NCBI GenBank assembly: GCA_003507655.1
Contig: DNUZ01000014.1
Span: 1 to 54,090, forward strand
DNA: 54,090 nt
Source: Lachnospiraceae bacterium
GTDB lineage: Bacteria > Bacillota > Clostridia > Lachnospirales > Lachnospiraceae
Direction of reading: 5' to 3'
A program made the translations under genes and the position numbers. How positions within the stretch are numbered: position 1 is the stretch's first letter; each line of letters opens with the position of its first letter. Positions 32,306 through 42,237 of the stretch are shown in pieces. Below the pieces are notes generated by a model, which did not search any database, was not told the origin of the DNA, and was given only the letters and a program-made list of their open reading frames with translations.

Positions 32306-35029
32306 ATGAACTATGGAAAGAACCGCACATCGAAAAAGGAGAAGGATTTAGCCTCCCAGCAGTCGATGGCACATAAACGGTTCCGTGTAATGTTTTTAAA
32401 GACATTTCTTATCTGCATTCTGATCGCAGTTGTGGTTGGCGCGATCGCCGTCTTCAATATGGTAAGAGGCATTATCAAGTCCGCACCGGACATTAAGGAT
32501 ATAGATGCTACACCGACCGGATATCTCTCCACGGTATTAGACAACAATGAAAATGAAATCGCAACGTTGGTGGCTTCCGGCTCCAACCGTGTCTATGTGA
32601 CCATAGATGAGATTCCAAAAAATTTACAGCATGCATTTGTTGCAATTGAAGATGAGCGTTTTTACGATCATAACGGTATTGACTTACAGGGTATTTTACG
32701 CGCGGGAGTCCGTGGTATCACACATGGTTTTCACTTTTCAGAAGGTGCATCCACGATCACGCAGCAGCTTTTGAAGAACAATGTATTTACAGGCTGGACA
32801 AGCGAATCCAGTTTTTCGGACAAGTTAGAGCGTAAATTGCAGGAACAGTACTTAGCCGTACAGTTAGAAAAATCCGTAAGCAAAGACTGGATCTTAGAGA
32901 ACTATCTGAACTCCATCAACCTCGGTCAGAATACACTTGGTGTCCAGTCGGCATCCAGACGTTACTTTAATAAGGATGTTTCGGAACTGAATATTTCAGA
33001 ATCTGCCGTCATTGCGGCGATCACACAGAATCCGAGCCGTTATAATCCGGTCAGCAACCCTGACCAGAATAAAAAGCGCCGTGCCAAGGTATTAAAAAAC
33101 ATGTTAGATCAGGAATACATCTCTCAAAAGGAATATGACGAAGCCATGAAGGATAAGGTCTATGACCGGATCCAGGTTGCCAACCTTGAGGTTGCCGATG
33201 ATAACGTCACTTCCTATTTTGTAGATGCGCTGACAGATCAGGTGATCCAGACATTGATCGATGAAAAAGGTTATACGGAAACACAGGCATACAAAGCACT
33301 CTACAGTGGAGGGCTGACCATTTATTCCACACAGGACAGCAACCTGCAAAAGATCTGTGATGAAGAGGTCAACAACGAAGCAAATTACGGCGCAAATCCG
33401 GAGTATTCTTTCTCCTACCGTCTGACCATCCAGAAAAAAGACGGTACTTATAAGAACTACAGTGAGCAGACCATGCTTTCTTACTATCAGGCAAATGACA
33501 AAAACTACAATATCCATTTTGCCTCCAAAGAAGCTGCTGAGGCTGCCATTGAAAAATACAAAAACGAGATGTTAGAGGATGGCGATATCATTCCGGAAGG
33601 CGGCGAAACCGTTTCTTATACGTTACAGCCACAGGCTGCGATGACACTGATCGACCAGTCCACCGGCGAAGTAAAAGCGTTAGTAGGTGGCCGTGGTGAA
33701 AAGACAGCAAGTAAGACCCTGAACCGTGCCACTTCAACTGCAAGACAGCCGGGTTCCACTTACAAAGTCCTTGCCGCTTATGCTCCGGCATTGGATTCCG
33801 CCGGCATGACACTTGCAACCGTACAGGATGATGCTCCTTATTCCTATGAAAACGGAACTTCACTCCGTAACTACGACAATAACTACCGTGGATTTACCAC
33901 ACTCCGGGAAGCCATTACAAATTCCATCAATGTCGTAACGGTAAAGACTTTGACCGAGATCGGCACACAGGTAGGTTTTGATTACCTCGATGATTTTGGC
34001 TTTACTACCATTGTACCGGAGGACAACACCCAGTCACTCTGTCTCGGCGGTCTGACAAAAGGTGTCTACAATTTAGAATTAACGGCTGCCTATGCCACGA
34101 TCGCAAATGGCGGCACTTATACGAAACCAAGATTTTTCACAAAAATCCTTGACCATGACGGCAATGTACTGATTGATAATACACCTCAGACACATACCGT
34201 ATTAAAAGATACGACCGCATGGCTGATCACTTCTGCGATGAAAGATGTTATGACACAGGGAACCGGTGTTGCAGCGAATATCAGCAATATGCCGGTAGCC
34301 GGAAAATCCGGTACTACAACGAAAAACCGTGACTCTCTATTCGCAGGATTTTCTCCATATTATACCTGTGTTGTCTGGGGCGGATATGATGACAACTCTC
34401 CGTTAAAGAGCACAAGGTATACCAAAAACGTATGGAAAGCCGTCATGCAGCGTGTGAACGAAGGATTGGAATACCGTGATTTTGAAAAACCGGAAGGCAT
34501 TGAGACTGCTACCGTATGTAAGAAATCCGGTAAACTTGCCGTTGCAGGCATCTGTGACTGTGATCCACGCGGCAATCAGGTTTATACCGAATATTTTGCA
34601 TCAGGAACCGTTCCTACGGAAATCTGCGACCACCATGTTCGTGCAACAATCTGTACGGCATCTATGAAAATTGCAAATGAGTTTTGTCCGGAAGAAACGA
34701 AGCAGACGAACATCTATATCATTGGCGGTTCTGCAAACTCCGGAGATGGCCCATATCTTCTTTCCGATGAGCTTGCAAATTCTACCTGTGATGTGCATAA
34801 TGCTTCTACGAATACAACCGATGCACTCGAAAATATTGGTGGTTTCTTAGATAAGAATGAGAAGAAGGATAAAAAGGACAAAAAAGATAACACGAATGAC
34901 AATGACAATCCGAATGATGATAACAAGAATCCGGATAACAATAACAATCCTGATACTCCTTCCGATGATAACAAGAATGACGATGATAGCAATAACGACT
35001 TTGAAAACCCTTCCGAAGAAGGCGAGTAA
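32306..35029 (+). CDS. class A penicillin-binding protein (PBP1a type)
   Basis: A 907-residue bifunctional cell-wall synthase. Short basic cytoplasmic N terminus, one membrane anchor (about 30-52), then a GT51 glycosyltransferase with the catalytic E115 in EDERFYDHNGID and a GASTITQQ motif. The transpeptidase has the nucleophile S484 (STYK), SxN at S540-I-N and KSGTT at 667-671. The C terminus (about 850-907) is a low-complexity tail of D, N, K and P with no recognisable domain, probably extended in the wall. AAAGGAGG precedes the ATG. It is a single-gene unit with its own promoter and terminator. Confidence 0.95.
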   Translation: MNYGKNRTSKKEKDLASQQSMAHKRFRVMFLKTFLICILIAVVVGAIAVFNMVRGIIKSAPDIKDIDATPTGYLSTVLDNNENEIATLVASGSNRVYVTIDEIPKNLQHAFVAIEDERFYDHNGIDLQGILRAGVRGITHGFHFSEGASTITQQLLKNNVFTGWTSESSFSDKLERKLQEQYLAVQLEKSVSKDWILENYLNSINLGQNTLGVQSASRRYFNKDVSELNISESAVIAAITQNPSRYNPVSNPDQNKKRRAKVLKNMLDQEYISQKEYDEAMKDKVYDRIQVANLEVADDNVTSYFVDALTDQVIQTLIDEKGYTETQAYKALYSGGLTIYSTQDSNLQKICDEEVNNEANYGANPEYSFSYRLTIQKKDGTYKNYSEQTMLSYYQANDKNYNIHFASKEAAEAAIEKYKNEMLEDGDIIPEGGETVSYTLQPQAAMTLIDQSTGEVKALVGGRGEKTASKTLNRATSTARQPGSTYKVLAAYAPALDSAGMTLATVQDDAPYSYENGTSLRNYDNNYRGFTTLREAITNSINVVTVKTLTEIGTQVGFDYLDDFGFTTIVPEDNTQSLCLGGLTKGVYNLELTAAYATIANGGTYTKPRFFTKILDHDGNVLIDNTPQTHTVLKDTTAWLITSAMKDVMTQGTGVAANISNMPVAGKSGTTTKNRDSLFAGFSPYYTCVVWGGYDDNSPLKSTRYTKNVWKAVMQRVNEGLEYRDFEKPEGIETATVCKKSGKLAVAGICDCDPRGNQVYTEYFASGTVPTEICDHHVRATICTASMKIANEFCPEETKQTNIYIIGGSANSGDGPYLLSDELANSTCDVHNASTNTTDALENIGGFLDKNEKKDKKDKKDNTNDNDNPNDDNKNPDNNNNPDTPSDDNKNDDDSNNDFENPSEEGE

Positions 35030-35059
35030 ATGATTCAATAATAGGTCATCAAGGAACAC

Positions 35060-35093
35060 GAAAGAACCCCGACGTTTCCGTCGGGGTTCTTTC
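35060..35093. terminator. strong hairpin between convergent PBP and amt genes
   Basis: A perfect 15-bp stem (GAAAGAACCCCGACG and its complement) with a TTTC loop. No long T-run follows, but T-rich arms at both ends suit a shared terminator. Confidence 0.78.
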
Positions 35094-35158
35094 TGTTGAT
35101 GTATATACACTAAGGGGATTAGATATACTAATCTTTCCAGATTAGCCCATATTTGTGC

Positions 35159-36925
35159 TTACTCTACATCCTGTAAAGCAGCCGTTCCAGCTTCTCCTGT
35201 ACGAACTTTTACTACCTGTTCTACATTGTATACAAAAATCTTTCCATCTCCTATATGTCCTGTATAGAGTACTTTCTTTGCGGATTCGATGACATCCTCT
35301 ACCGGGATCTTGCTGACCACCACTTCGACCTTCATCTTTGGAAGGAGTGTTGCATCCAACTCTGCACCACGGTAACGGTCTCCGGAACCTTTCTGTACAC
35401 CACAGCCCATAACCTGTGTACAGGTCATACCGGTAACACCAAGTTCATTCATGGCTTTCTTTAACTTGTCATAACGTGACAGTTTTGAAATAATAACCAC
35501 TTTATAGATGCCTGTCGGCTCATGTGGCATTGCTACAACCGGAACTGCGGCATTCCGCAGAGTTTCTGATGCACTTTCATAATCAGCCACACCAAGGTCG
35601 GTATTTTCATTGACATCCATTGTAGAACCAGAGATATCCATAATTGCAAATCCTGCGTATGCTGATGGAAGTCCATGCTCTGTTGCATCCAGACCTGTGA
35701 TTTCTTCCTCTTCGGAAACACGAAGACCGATGGTCTTTTTTAATACGATAAATACGATCGTAATTGTAACAATTGTCCAAGCTGCGGTAATGAACATACC
35801 TACAAACTGTAAACCTAACTGTTTGAAGCCGCCTCCATAGAAGAGACCTTCTTTAATACCTGCTAATTCAAAGCCCGGTGCTGAAGATGTTGCAAATAAA
35901 CCTACTGCAATCGTTCCCCAGATACCGTTAAACATATGTACTGCGACTGCTCCAACCGGGTCATCGACATGAAGTACATTATCGACAAACCATACACCAA
36001 AGACTACTAAAAGTCCTGCTACTGCTCCAATAATTGCTGCTCCTACACAATCTGTAACATCACAAGGTGCGGTAATTGCTACCAGTCCTGCTAAAGATGC
36101 GTTCAGACACATCGATACATCCGGTTTTCCATATTTGATCCAGGTAAAGATCATACATACTACGGTTGCTACTGCCGGAGATACGGTTGTCGTTAAGAAA
36201 ACAGAACCCAGTGTCGGCACATCCGTAGCTGCTGCACCATTGAATCCATACCAGCCAAGCCAGAGGATAAATACACCTAAGGATGCAATGACTAAGTTAT
36301 GTCCCGGAATTGCGTTGACTTTTGTGATCTTTCCATCTTTATCTTTACTGAATTTTCCAATACGAGGTCCAAGGAATGCTGCACCGATCAATGCACAGAT
36401 ACCACCGACCATATGGATACAGTTAGAACCCGCATAGTCATGGAAGCCCATATTGACTAAAAATCCATTACCCCATGTCCAGTGTGCTTCTATTGGATAG
36501 ATGATACCGGAAATAACGGCTGAATAAATACAATACGTTATGAATTTTGTTCTTTCTGCCATCGCACCTGATACGATGGTTGCTGTTGTTGCACAGAATA
36601 CTAAGTTAAATACAAATCCCGAATAACTGAAATTTGCATAGTCTGTGAATACTCCAAATCCCGGTGTTCCGAGAATTCCTAAGATATCACTTTTTCCCTC
36701 TGCTGCCGGAAGCATTAAGGATGCTCCGATGAGAAACCACATTACGGTTCCAATACAGAAATCCATTAAGTTTTTCATAATGATATTTCCGGAGTTCTTT
36801 GCTCTGGTAAAACCTGCCTCTACCATTGCAAATCCTGCCTGCATCCAGAATACTAATGCCGCACCAATTAGAAACCAGACGCCGTAGACATTGTCATTAA
36901 TCACTTTCATAATTTCATCTGTCAT
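35159..36925 (-). CDS. ammonium transporter fused to a PII domain
   Basis: 588 residues. The Amt/Rh channel domain has about eleven membrane segments (10-400), with the paired pore histidines near H171 (NCIHMVGG) and H330 (VAVHMFNG). After a linker a complete PII (GlnK-like) domain follows (about 473-575). It has YRGAEL in the T-loop (Tyr near 518, the uridylylation-site position) and the TGHIGDGKIFV signature. GlnK normally blocks Amt as a separate protein; here the blocker is attached. I start at ATG 36925 (GAGAAAGAGGAGG upstream), since the extra 17 codons read through that site. Confidence 0.93.
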   Translation of the reverse strand: MTDEIMKVINDNVYGVWFLIGAALVFWMQAGFAMVEAGFTRAKNSGNIIMKNLMDFCIGTVMWFLIGASLMLPAAEGKSDILGILGTPGFGVFTDYANFSYSGFVFNLVFCATTATIVSGAMAERTKFITYCIYSAVISGIIYPIEAHWTWGNGFLVNMGFHDYAGSNCIHMVGGICALIGAAFLGPRIGKFSKDKDGKITKVNAIPGHNLVIASLGVFILWLGWYGFNGAAATDVPTLGSVFLTTTVSPAVATVVCMIFTWIKYGKPDVSMCLNASLAGLVAITAPCDVTDCVGAAIIGAVAGLLVVFGVWFVDNVLHVDDPVGAVAVHMFNGIWGTIAVGLFATSSAPGFELAGIKEGLFYGGGFKQLGLQFVGMFITAAWTIVTITIVFIVLKKTIGLRVSEEEEITGLDATEHGLPSAYAGFAIMDISGSTMDVNENTDLGVADYESASETLRNAAVPVVAMPHEPTGIYKVVIISKLSRYDKLKKAMNELGVTGMTCTQVMGCGVQKGSGDRYRGAELDATLLPKMKVEVVVSKIPVEDVIESAKKVLYTGHIGDGKIFVYNVEQVVKVRTGEAGTAALQDVE

Positions 36926-36955
36926 AATTTCTTCCTCCTCTTTCTCCTGATATAA

Positions 36956-37016
36956 ATATAAAAAAGGAGACAACACCGAATGTCAGATTTTTCTAACCTT
37001 CTATGCTATCTCCTTT
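36956..37016 (-). terminator. terminator or attenuator between glnN and amt-PII
   Basis: Minus strand stem of 14 pairs including G-T pairs (37016-37003 with 36976-36963), an inner GTTAGA/TCTGAC hairpin, and a TTTTTTAT tail. It ends about 30 bases before the amt ribosome site, with no good promoter in between. Confidence 0.75.
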
Positions 37017-37059
37017 GATAACGCTTATAACTCTATTTCTTCCATTTTAATTTTTTTCA

Positions 37060-39198
37060 TTATACTTCAAAGATTAAATCTCCATAGGATGGCATTGGCC
37101 ATACATCCTTATCAACGATCATCTCTAATTTGTCGATCGGTGCACGAAGCTCATCCATTGCTACCTTAACCTCATCTCTGTATGCAACAGCCTGTACCCT
37201 GCCTTCTTCCATAGCAGCAGCTTTTTCTGTTACTTCATGCAGCTTCTTCAATGCTGTCTGTGCCTCTGCTAATAATGTAGAGGTCTCTGTTAACAGCTCT
37301 GTCTGAACGCTGACATCTGCTCCACATGCAGCAGTAACTGCATTAACGGAGGTTGCAAGTGAGGTTGCATATTTGATGACTGCCGGAATAATCTGTTTTC
37401 CTGCAATGTTCATCATTGCTTTTGCTTCAATGTTGATGGTCTTTGCGTAGGTCTCATACTCTACTTCCACACGGGACTCTAACTCTGCTCTTGTAAATAC
37501 ACCAAATCTCTCAAATAAAGCCACAGATTTGTCAGTAGCCAGATAAGGAATGGCATCTACCATAGAGCGGATGTTTGGAAGTCCACGTCTTTCTGCTTCC
37601 TCTACCCATCCATCGGAGTATCCGTTTCCATTGAATACGATTCTCTGATGCTCTGTTACATTTTTCTTAATCAGATCATGTACTGCCATATCGAAGTCAT
37701 CTGCTTTTTCAAGCGTATCACATACTTCTGCAAATGCTTCTGCAACGATGGTATTTAATACTACGTTTGGCTGTGCGATGGATGCTTTAGAACCTACCAT
37801 ACGGAACTCGAATTTGTTTCCTGTAAATGCAAATGGTGATGTTCTGTTTCTGTCAGTTGCATCTTTCATGAAGTCCGGTAATGTTGCCACACCGGTTTTC
37901 AGCATTTCGCCTTCTATACTATGTGTAGCTTCACCTGTGCTGATTAACTGTTTTAACACATCCTCTAACTGTGCTCCTAAGAAGATGGAGATGATTGCAG
38001 GCGGTGCCTCGTTTGCTCCTAATCTGTGGTCGTTTCCAACATCTGCTGCGGACTCACGAAGTAATTCTGCATGCTCATCTACTGCTTTTAAGATACAGGA
38101 TAATACTAACAGGAACTGGATGTTCTCATGTGGGGTATCGCCCGGATCTAACAGGTTGATTCCATCGTCTGTGGTCAGTGACCAGTTGTTATGTTTACCG
38201 GAACCGTTCACGCCTGCAAATGGTTTTTCATTTAACAGACAATATAATCCATGACGGCCTGCTACTTTTTTGAGTGTCTCCATAACTAACTGGTTATGGT
38301 CTACTGCGATATTTGCTTCTGCATAGATCGGTGCTAACTCGTGCTGTGCCGGAGCAACCTCGTTATGCTGTGTCTTTGCGGATACACCTAATTTCCAGAG
38401 CTCTTTATTGACATCTTTCATATAAGAAGCAATTCTCTCACGGATAGCTCCGAAGTAATGGTCATCCATTTCCTGACCTTTTGCCGGTGGTGCTCCGAAT
38501 AAGGTACGTCCTGCATAGATTAAGTCTTTTCTCTTTAAGTATTTTTCTTTATCTACTAAGAAGTACTCCTGCTCCGGTCCTACGGACGGTGTTACTTTCT
38601 TAGATGTTGTATTTCCAAATAATCTTAAAAGACGTAAGGACTGCTCATTGATTGCTGCCATAGAACGAAGCAATGGTGTCTTCTGGTCTAATGCCTCACC
38701 TGTATAGGAGCAAAATGCTGTTGGAATACAAAGTGTTGCGCCTGCTGCATCCTGACGTACAAATGCCGGTGAGGTACAATCCCATGCTGTATATCCTCTT
38801 GCTTCAAATGTCGCTCTTAAACCTCCTGATGGGAAAGAAGATGCATCCGGCTCTCCTTTGATCAGTTCCTTACCGGAAAAGCTCATCAGTACTTTGCCAT
38901 TCGGCATTGGTGCGGTAATAAAAGAATCATGTTTTTCTGCTGTGACACCGGTTAACGGCTGAAACCAGTGTGTGTAGTGTGTCGCACCTTTTTCGATTGC
39001 CCATTCCTTCATCTCATGTGCTACTACATCAGCAGTCTCTAAATCAAGTTCTTTTCCTTCTTCAATGACTTCCCTCAACTTCTTGTAAACCTTTTTCGGA
39101 AGACGCTCCTGCATAACGGAATCGTTAAATACGTTTTCTCCAAAAATGTCTGTTACATTGAAATAATCCGGTGTTTTTTCTAACATTCTCTCTTCCAT
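37060..39198 (-). CDS. glnN: glutamine synthetase type III
   Basis: A 712-residue GSIII, the large form found in Bacteroidetes and many Firmicutes, that makes glutamine from glutamate and ammonium. Recognisable blocks are [32 protein letters not shown] and [21 protein letters not shown]. The C-terminal GSIII-specific helical extension carries [16 protein letters not shown] start at ATG 39198, preceded by GAAAGGA; the ATG 8 codons earlier has no ribosome site. With the amt-PII gene downstream it forms an ammonium assimilation pair. Confidence 0.95.
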   Translation of the reverse strand: MEERMLEKTPDYFNVTDIFGENVFNDSVMQERLPKKVYKKLREVIEEGKELDLETADVVAHEMKEWAIEKGATHYTHWFQPLTGVTAEKHDSFITAPMPNGKVLMSFSGKELIKGEPDASSFPSGGLRATFEARGYTAWDCTSPAFVRQDAAGATLCIPTAFCSYTGEALDQKTPLLRSMAAINEQSLRLLRLFGNTTSKKVTPSVGPEQEYFLVDKEKYLKRKDLIYAGRTLFGAPPAKGQEMDDHYFGAIRERIASYMKDVNKELWKLGVSAKTQHNEVAPAQHELAPIYAEANIAVDHNQLVMETLKKVAGRHGLYCLLNEKPFAGVNGSGKHNNWSLTTDDGINLLDPGDTPHENIQFLLVLSCILKAVDEHAELLRESAADVGNDHRLGANEAPPAIISIFLGAQLEDVLKQLISTGEATHSIEGEMLKTGVATLPDFMKDATDRNRTSPFAFTGNKFEFRMVGSKASIAQPNVVLNTIVAEAFAEVCDTLEKADDFDMAVHDLIKKNVTEHQRIVFNGNGYSDGWVEEAERRGLPNIRSMVDAIPYLATDKSVALFERFGVFTRAELESRVEVEYETYAKTINIEAKAMMNIAGKQIIPAVIKYATSLATSVNAVTAACGADVSVQTELLTETSTLLAEAQTALKKLHEVTEKAAAMEEGRVQAVAYRDEVKVAMDELRAPIDKLEMIVDKDVWPMPSYGDLIFEV

Positions 39199-39313
39199 AT
39201 CCTTACATCCTTTCTTTGCCATTTTCTACAAATGCATCCCCTAGTGCTTCTGCTTTTGTATTTTCTTTATTATGTCTTGTAATTAGAATAAAGAGCCACA
39301 TCCTCACGGAGTG

Positions 39314-39359
39314 TTTTACTTTATAGGCAATTACTTTATATTTCCCTATAACAGTAAAA
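39314..39359. repeat. imperfect palindrome in the glnN leader
   Basis: Arms TTTTACTTTATAGGCAA and a near complement ending TTTCCCTATAACAGTAAAA. The TATAGG..AA / TT..CCTATA ends resemble family S. The rest of 39199-39523 holds the fba terminator and AT-rich leader; no gene is seen. Confidence 0.45.
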
Positions 39360-39389
39360 AAGGGCGCTCCACTCATATGGAACACCCTT
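39354..39389 (-). terminator. terminator of fba
   Basis: Minus strand 11-pair stem (39389-39379 with 39370-39360, two G-T pairs) and a TTTTTT tail. Confidence 0.88.
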
Positions 39390-39523
39390 GTTCTAATCTC
39401 TGCTAATAAGATACCCCAATTGTTTTGAAATTGCAAGAGAATTTTTTATTTTTTCTCTTCTTCTCTGTTTTTTACAATTAATTCTGCTTTTTCTTTCTTT
39501 TTTTGTAAAATATAACAAAGAGC

Positions 39524-40390
39524 TTATTCTGCTTTTCCAATGGAGCCAAACATTTCCATCTTATCGCGGACAGTCTGTTTAATTGCCTCTGTACCCGGTT
39601 TTAATAACTTACGCGGGTCAAATCCTTTACCAACTAAGTCTTTTCCTTCTTCAATATACTTACGAACCTCAGCCGTAAATGCAAGCTGGCATTCTGTATT
39701 GACATTGATCTTACATACACCCATGTCGATGGATTTCTTTACCATATCCTCCGGGATTCCTGTACCACCGTGAAGAACTAACGGAAGATGTCCTGTTGCC
39801 TTGCGGACTGCCTCTAAAGTCTCAAAGCTGAGTCCTGCCCAGTTCTCCGGATATTTTCCATGGATATTTCCGATTCCTGCTGCTAACAGGTCAATTCCTG
39901 TCTCTGCAATTTCTCTGCACTCTTCCGGATCTGCGCACTCACCTGCTGCAAGTTTTCCGTCCTCTTCTCCTCCGATCGCTCCTACCTCTGCTTCTACGGT
40001 AATCCCTTTTGCATGAGCCATCTCTACGATCTCTTTTGTCTTTTTCAAATTCTCTTCAATGGAATCATGGGAGCCGTCATACATGATAGAAGGGAATCCG
40101 GCTTCGATGCATTTGATGCAGGCATCGTAACCGCCGTGGTCTAAGTGAATGGAAACCGGTACTGTGATATTCAGTTCCTCTAACATTCCTTTTACCATTC
40201 CTACTACAGTCTTATAGCCACCCATATATTTTCCGGCACCTTCGGATACTCCCAAGATCACCGGTGAATTTAATTCCTGAGATACTTCTAATACTGCCTT
40301 CGTCCATTCCAGATTATTAATGTTAATCTGTGCTACCGCATAGTGTTCTTTCTCCGCTTTTTCAAGCATTTTCTTTGTTGATACTAACAT
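39524..40390 (-). CDS. fba: class II fructose-1,6-bisphosphate aldolase
   Basis: 288 residues, the usual short class II form. It interconverts fructose-1,6-bisphosphate with two triose phosphates in glycolysis and gluconeogenesis. SIHLDHGG (catalytic D84 and zinc-ligand H85), GSHDSIEEN, AEVGAIGGEED and LHGGTGIPE are the standard blocks. GGAGGG lies before the ATG. It has its own promoter and terminator, so it is probably a single-gene unit. Confidence 0.95.
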   Translation of the reverse strand: MLVSTKKMLEKAEKEHYAVAQININNLEWTKAVLEVSQELNSPVILGVSEGAGKYMGGYKTVVGMVKGMLEELNITVPVSIHLDHGGYDACIKCIEAGFPSIMYDGSHDSIEENLKKTKEIVEMAHAKGITVEAEVGAIGGEEDGKLAAGECADPEECREIAETGIDLLAAGIGNIHGKYPENWAGLSFETLEAVRKATGHLPLVLHGGTGIPEDMVKKSIDMGVCKINVNTECQLAFTAEVRKYIEEGKDLVGKGFDPRKLLKPGTEAIKQTVRDKMEMFGSIGKAE

Positions 40391-40428
40391 ACATCGCCCT
40401 CCATAATCTCATTTACATTTATAATTAT

Positions 40429-40456
40429 AGTATACTGAAATTTTCGTTAAATTCAA
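40429..40456 (-). promoter_or_regulatory. sigma-A promoter of fba
   Basis: -35 TTGAAT (40456-40451), 16-base spacer, -10 TATACT (40434-40429) on the minus strand; an overlapping TATAAT a few bases on is an alternative. Confidence 0.6.
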
Positions 40457-40468
40457 GTATTCTATAGA

Positions 40469-41359
40469 TTATTTCTCGTTTATCATAATGTCCACCGCTT
40501 TGCAGTGGTCCTTGATCTGCACCTCTTTGTGGTCACCGCCAAACTCTCCGTCAAGTGTCCACGGAATCTCTTCCTCGGAATAAAATTTTACGCTGTCTGC
40601 CCGGAAAGAATCGATCAGGTCCGTCTCATCCTTCAGATTCGTCAGACTGGCAATGATCGTATTCAGCTCGATAATATTTTTGGGCTTATGGATCAGTGTG
40701 ACCTCAAACATGCCATCGTCTAACTTCACATCTTTGCCTGTCATATTCTTAAATCCACCGACAGAAGTAGAGTTCGTGATCATTCCTAACAGGAAATCGC
40801 CCTCTATCTCATTTCCATCATATTCTACCCGCATATGATAGGATTTAATTGTATGAAGTCTTTTTGCTCCTTCTAAGATATATGCCACATGACCGAGTGC
40901 ATTTTTCAACTCCTGGCTGGTTGCATAAGATACATCCGTAAAAATCCCAAAAGCTGCAACATAGATAAAGTAGTCTCCGTTGAACTCTCCCACATCACAT
41001 GAAAACGGCACTCCCAATACTGCAGTCTTTGCTGCCTGTATCATATCTTTTGGAATCTCCAGAGAATTGGCAAAATCGTTTGTACTTCCTGCCGGGATAT
41101 AACCAAGCGGGGTACGCACCTCACTCTGCATCATTCCCGTAACTGCCTCATCCAAGGTTCCGTCACCGCCGCTGCACACGACAAGATCATAGTATTTTGC
41201 CTGTTCACGGACAACCTTCGTTGCATCTTCCCGTTCCTGTGTCGTATGCACCTGAACGTGGTATCCTTCTTTTATCATGATATCTATAATATCTAACAGT
41301 TTATTCTTGATCTGACCCTTGCCAGAATGTCCATTGACTACAAAAAGTAACTTTTTCAT
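40469..41359 (-). CDS. diacylglycerol kinase family lipid kinase
   Basis: 296 residues, DagK/YegS/BmrU family. The catalytic-domain signature SGGDGTLDEAV (GGDGT at 64-68) and PAGSTNDFA (PxGTxNDxA-like) are intact. The C-terminal beta domain has LDDGMFEVTLI and a final WTLDGEFGG. It phosphorylates diacylglycerol or a similar lipid at the membrane; the exact substrate is not readable. It follows whiA by 8 bases. Confidence 0.92.
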   Translation of the reverse strand: MKKLLFVVNGHSGKGQIKNKLLDIIDIMIKEGYHVQVHTTQEREDATKVVREQAKYYDLVVCSGGDGTLDEAVTGMMQSEVRTPLGYIPAGSTNDFANSLEIPKDMIQAAKTAVLGVPFSCDVGEFNGDYFIYVAAFGIFTDVSYATSQELKNALGHVAYILEGAKRLHTIKSYHMRVEYDGNEIEGDFLLGMITNSTSVGGFKNMTGKDVKLDDGMFEVTLIHKPKNIIELNTIIASLTNLKDETDLIDSFRADSVKFYSEEEIPWTLDGEFGGDHKEVQIKDHCKAVDIMINEK

Positions 41360-41367
41360 CTCTTCCT

Positions 41368-42234
41368 CTATTTTCCTGCCATTCTTAAATCTTCTGCCAT
41401 TGCCTCGATTTTTCGCAGACGATGGTTAACCCCTGATTTTCCAACCGGCGGTTCTAAATAAGTTCCCAATTCCTTCAGGGTTGCATCCGGGTACTCCAGA
41501 CGCACATATGCGATTTCCCGAAGCTGCACCGGCAGATGTTCAAGTCCCACGGTCTTTTGCAGATAACGGATATCCTCTAACTGCCGTACCGCCGCAGACA
41601 CTGTCTTATGTATATTTGCCGTCTCACAATTGACCTGTCGGTTCACGCTGTTACGCATTTCTTTCAAAATACGGATATTCTCAAACTTCATCATGGAAAT
41701 CGGCGCTTCCATGATATTCAGCATATCTGAGATCTGTTCGCCCTCTTTCAGATATACCACATAATTCTTCTTTCGCTGTACCGTCTTAGCATCCATCCCA
41801 AAGCTGTTGATCATTTCCTGTAACTGCACTGCCTTTTGTTCACTGTCGCATACAATTTCAAAATGATAGGCTTTTTCCGGATCACTCATCGAACCTGATG
41901 TTAAAAACGCCCCCCGGATAAATGCTCTCTTACAGCAGGAATTTTGCAGATAACGGCTCTTTACCGTCAGATCTTCATGAAAAAGATTGCCTGTGATCTG
42001 CTCTTCCTCTACGTTCGTAATACATACTTTAATATTATATGTTTTTCTGACTAAAGTAAAGTATTTTCTAACCAGCTCTTCGTTCTCCGATTCAAAGGAC
42101 AAAAAACGGTGTTCCCCCATTCCTGCCTTAATACCGGAAAAATTCAAAAAAGCCGCCAACTCCGCCAACTGGCAATGACGGCTCTTGCTGACATGCTCTG
42201 TCAGTTCTTTTTTTACCTCACCGGAAAATGACAT
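41368..42234 (-). CDS. whiA: sporulation/division regulator WhiA
   Basis: 288 residues, slightly short against the usual 300-315. N-terminal LAGLIDADG-like fold (start SFSGEVKKEL, a KSRYLQNSCCKRAFIRGAF segment) and a C-terminal helix-turn-helix (LKELGTYLEPPVGKSGVNHRLRKI). WhiA controls division and chromosome segregation in Bacillus, independent of sporulation. Its placement after rapZ is conserved in Gram-positives. Confidence 0.95.
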   Translation of the reverse strand: MSFSGEVKKELTEHVSKSRHCQLAELAAFLNFSGIKAGMGEHRFLSFESENEELVRKYFTLVRKTYNIKVCITNVEEEQITGNLFHEDLTVKSRYLQNSCCKRAFIRGAFLTSGSMSDPEKAYHFEIVCDSEQKAVQLQEMINSFGMDAKTVQRKKNYVVYLKEGEQISDMLNIMEAPISMMKFENIRILKEMRNSVNRQVNCETANIHKTVSAAVRQLEDIRYLQKTVGLEHLPVQLREIAYVRLEYPDATLKELGTYLEPPVGKSGVNHRLRKIEAMAEDLRMAGK

Positions 42235-42237
42235 CTT

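Noticed and set aside
39203..39436. 77-codon frame upstream of glnN
   Set aside because: It spans the fba terminator and a palindrome, and its composition is unlike that of the neighbouring genes.
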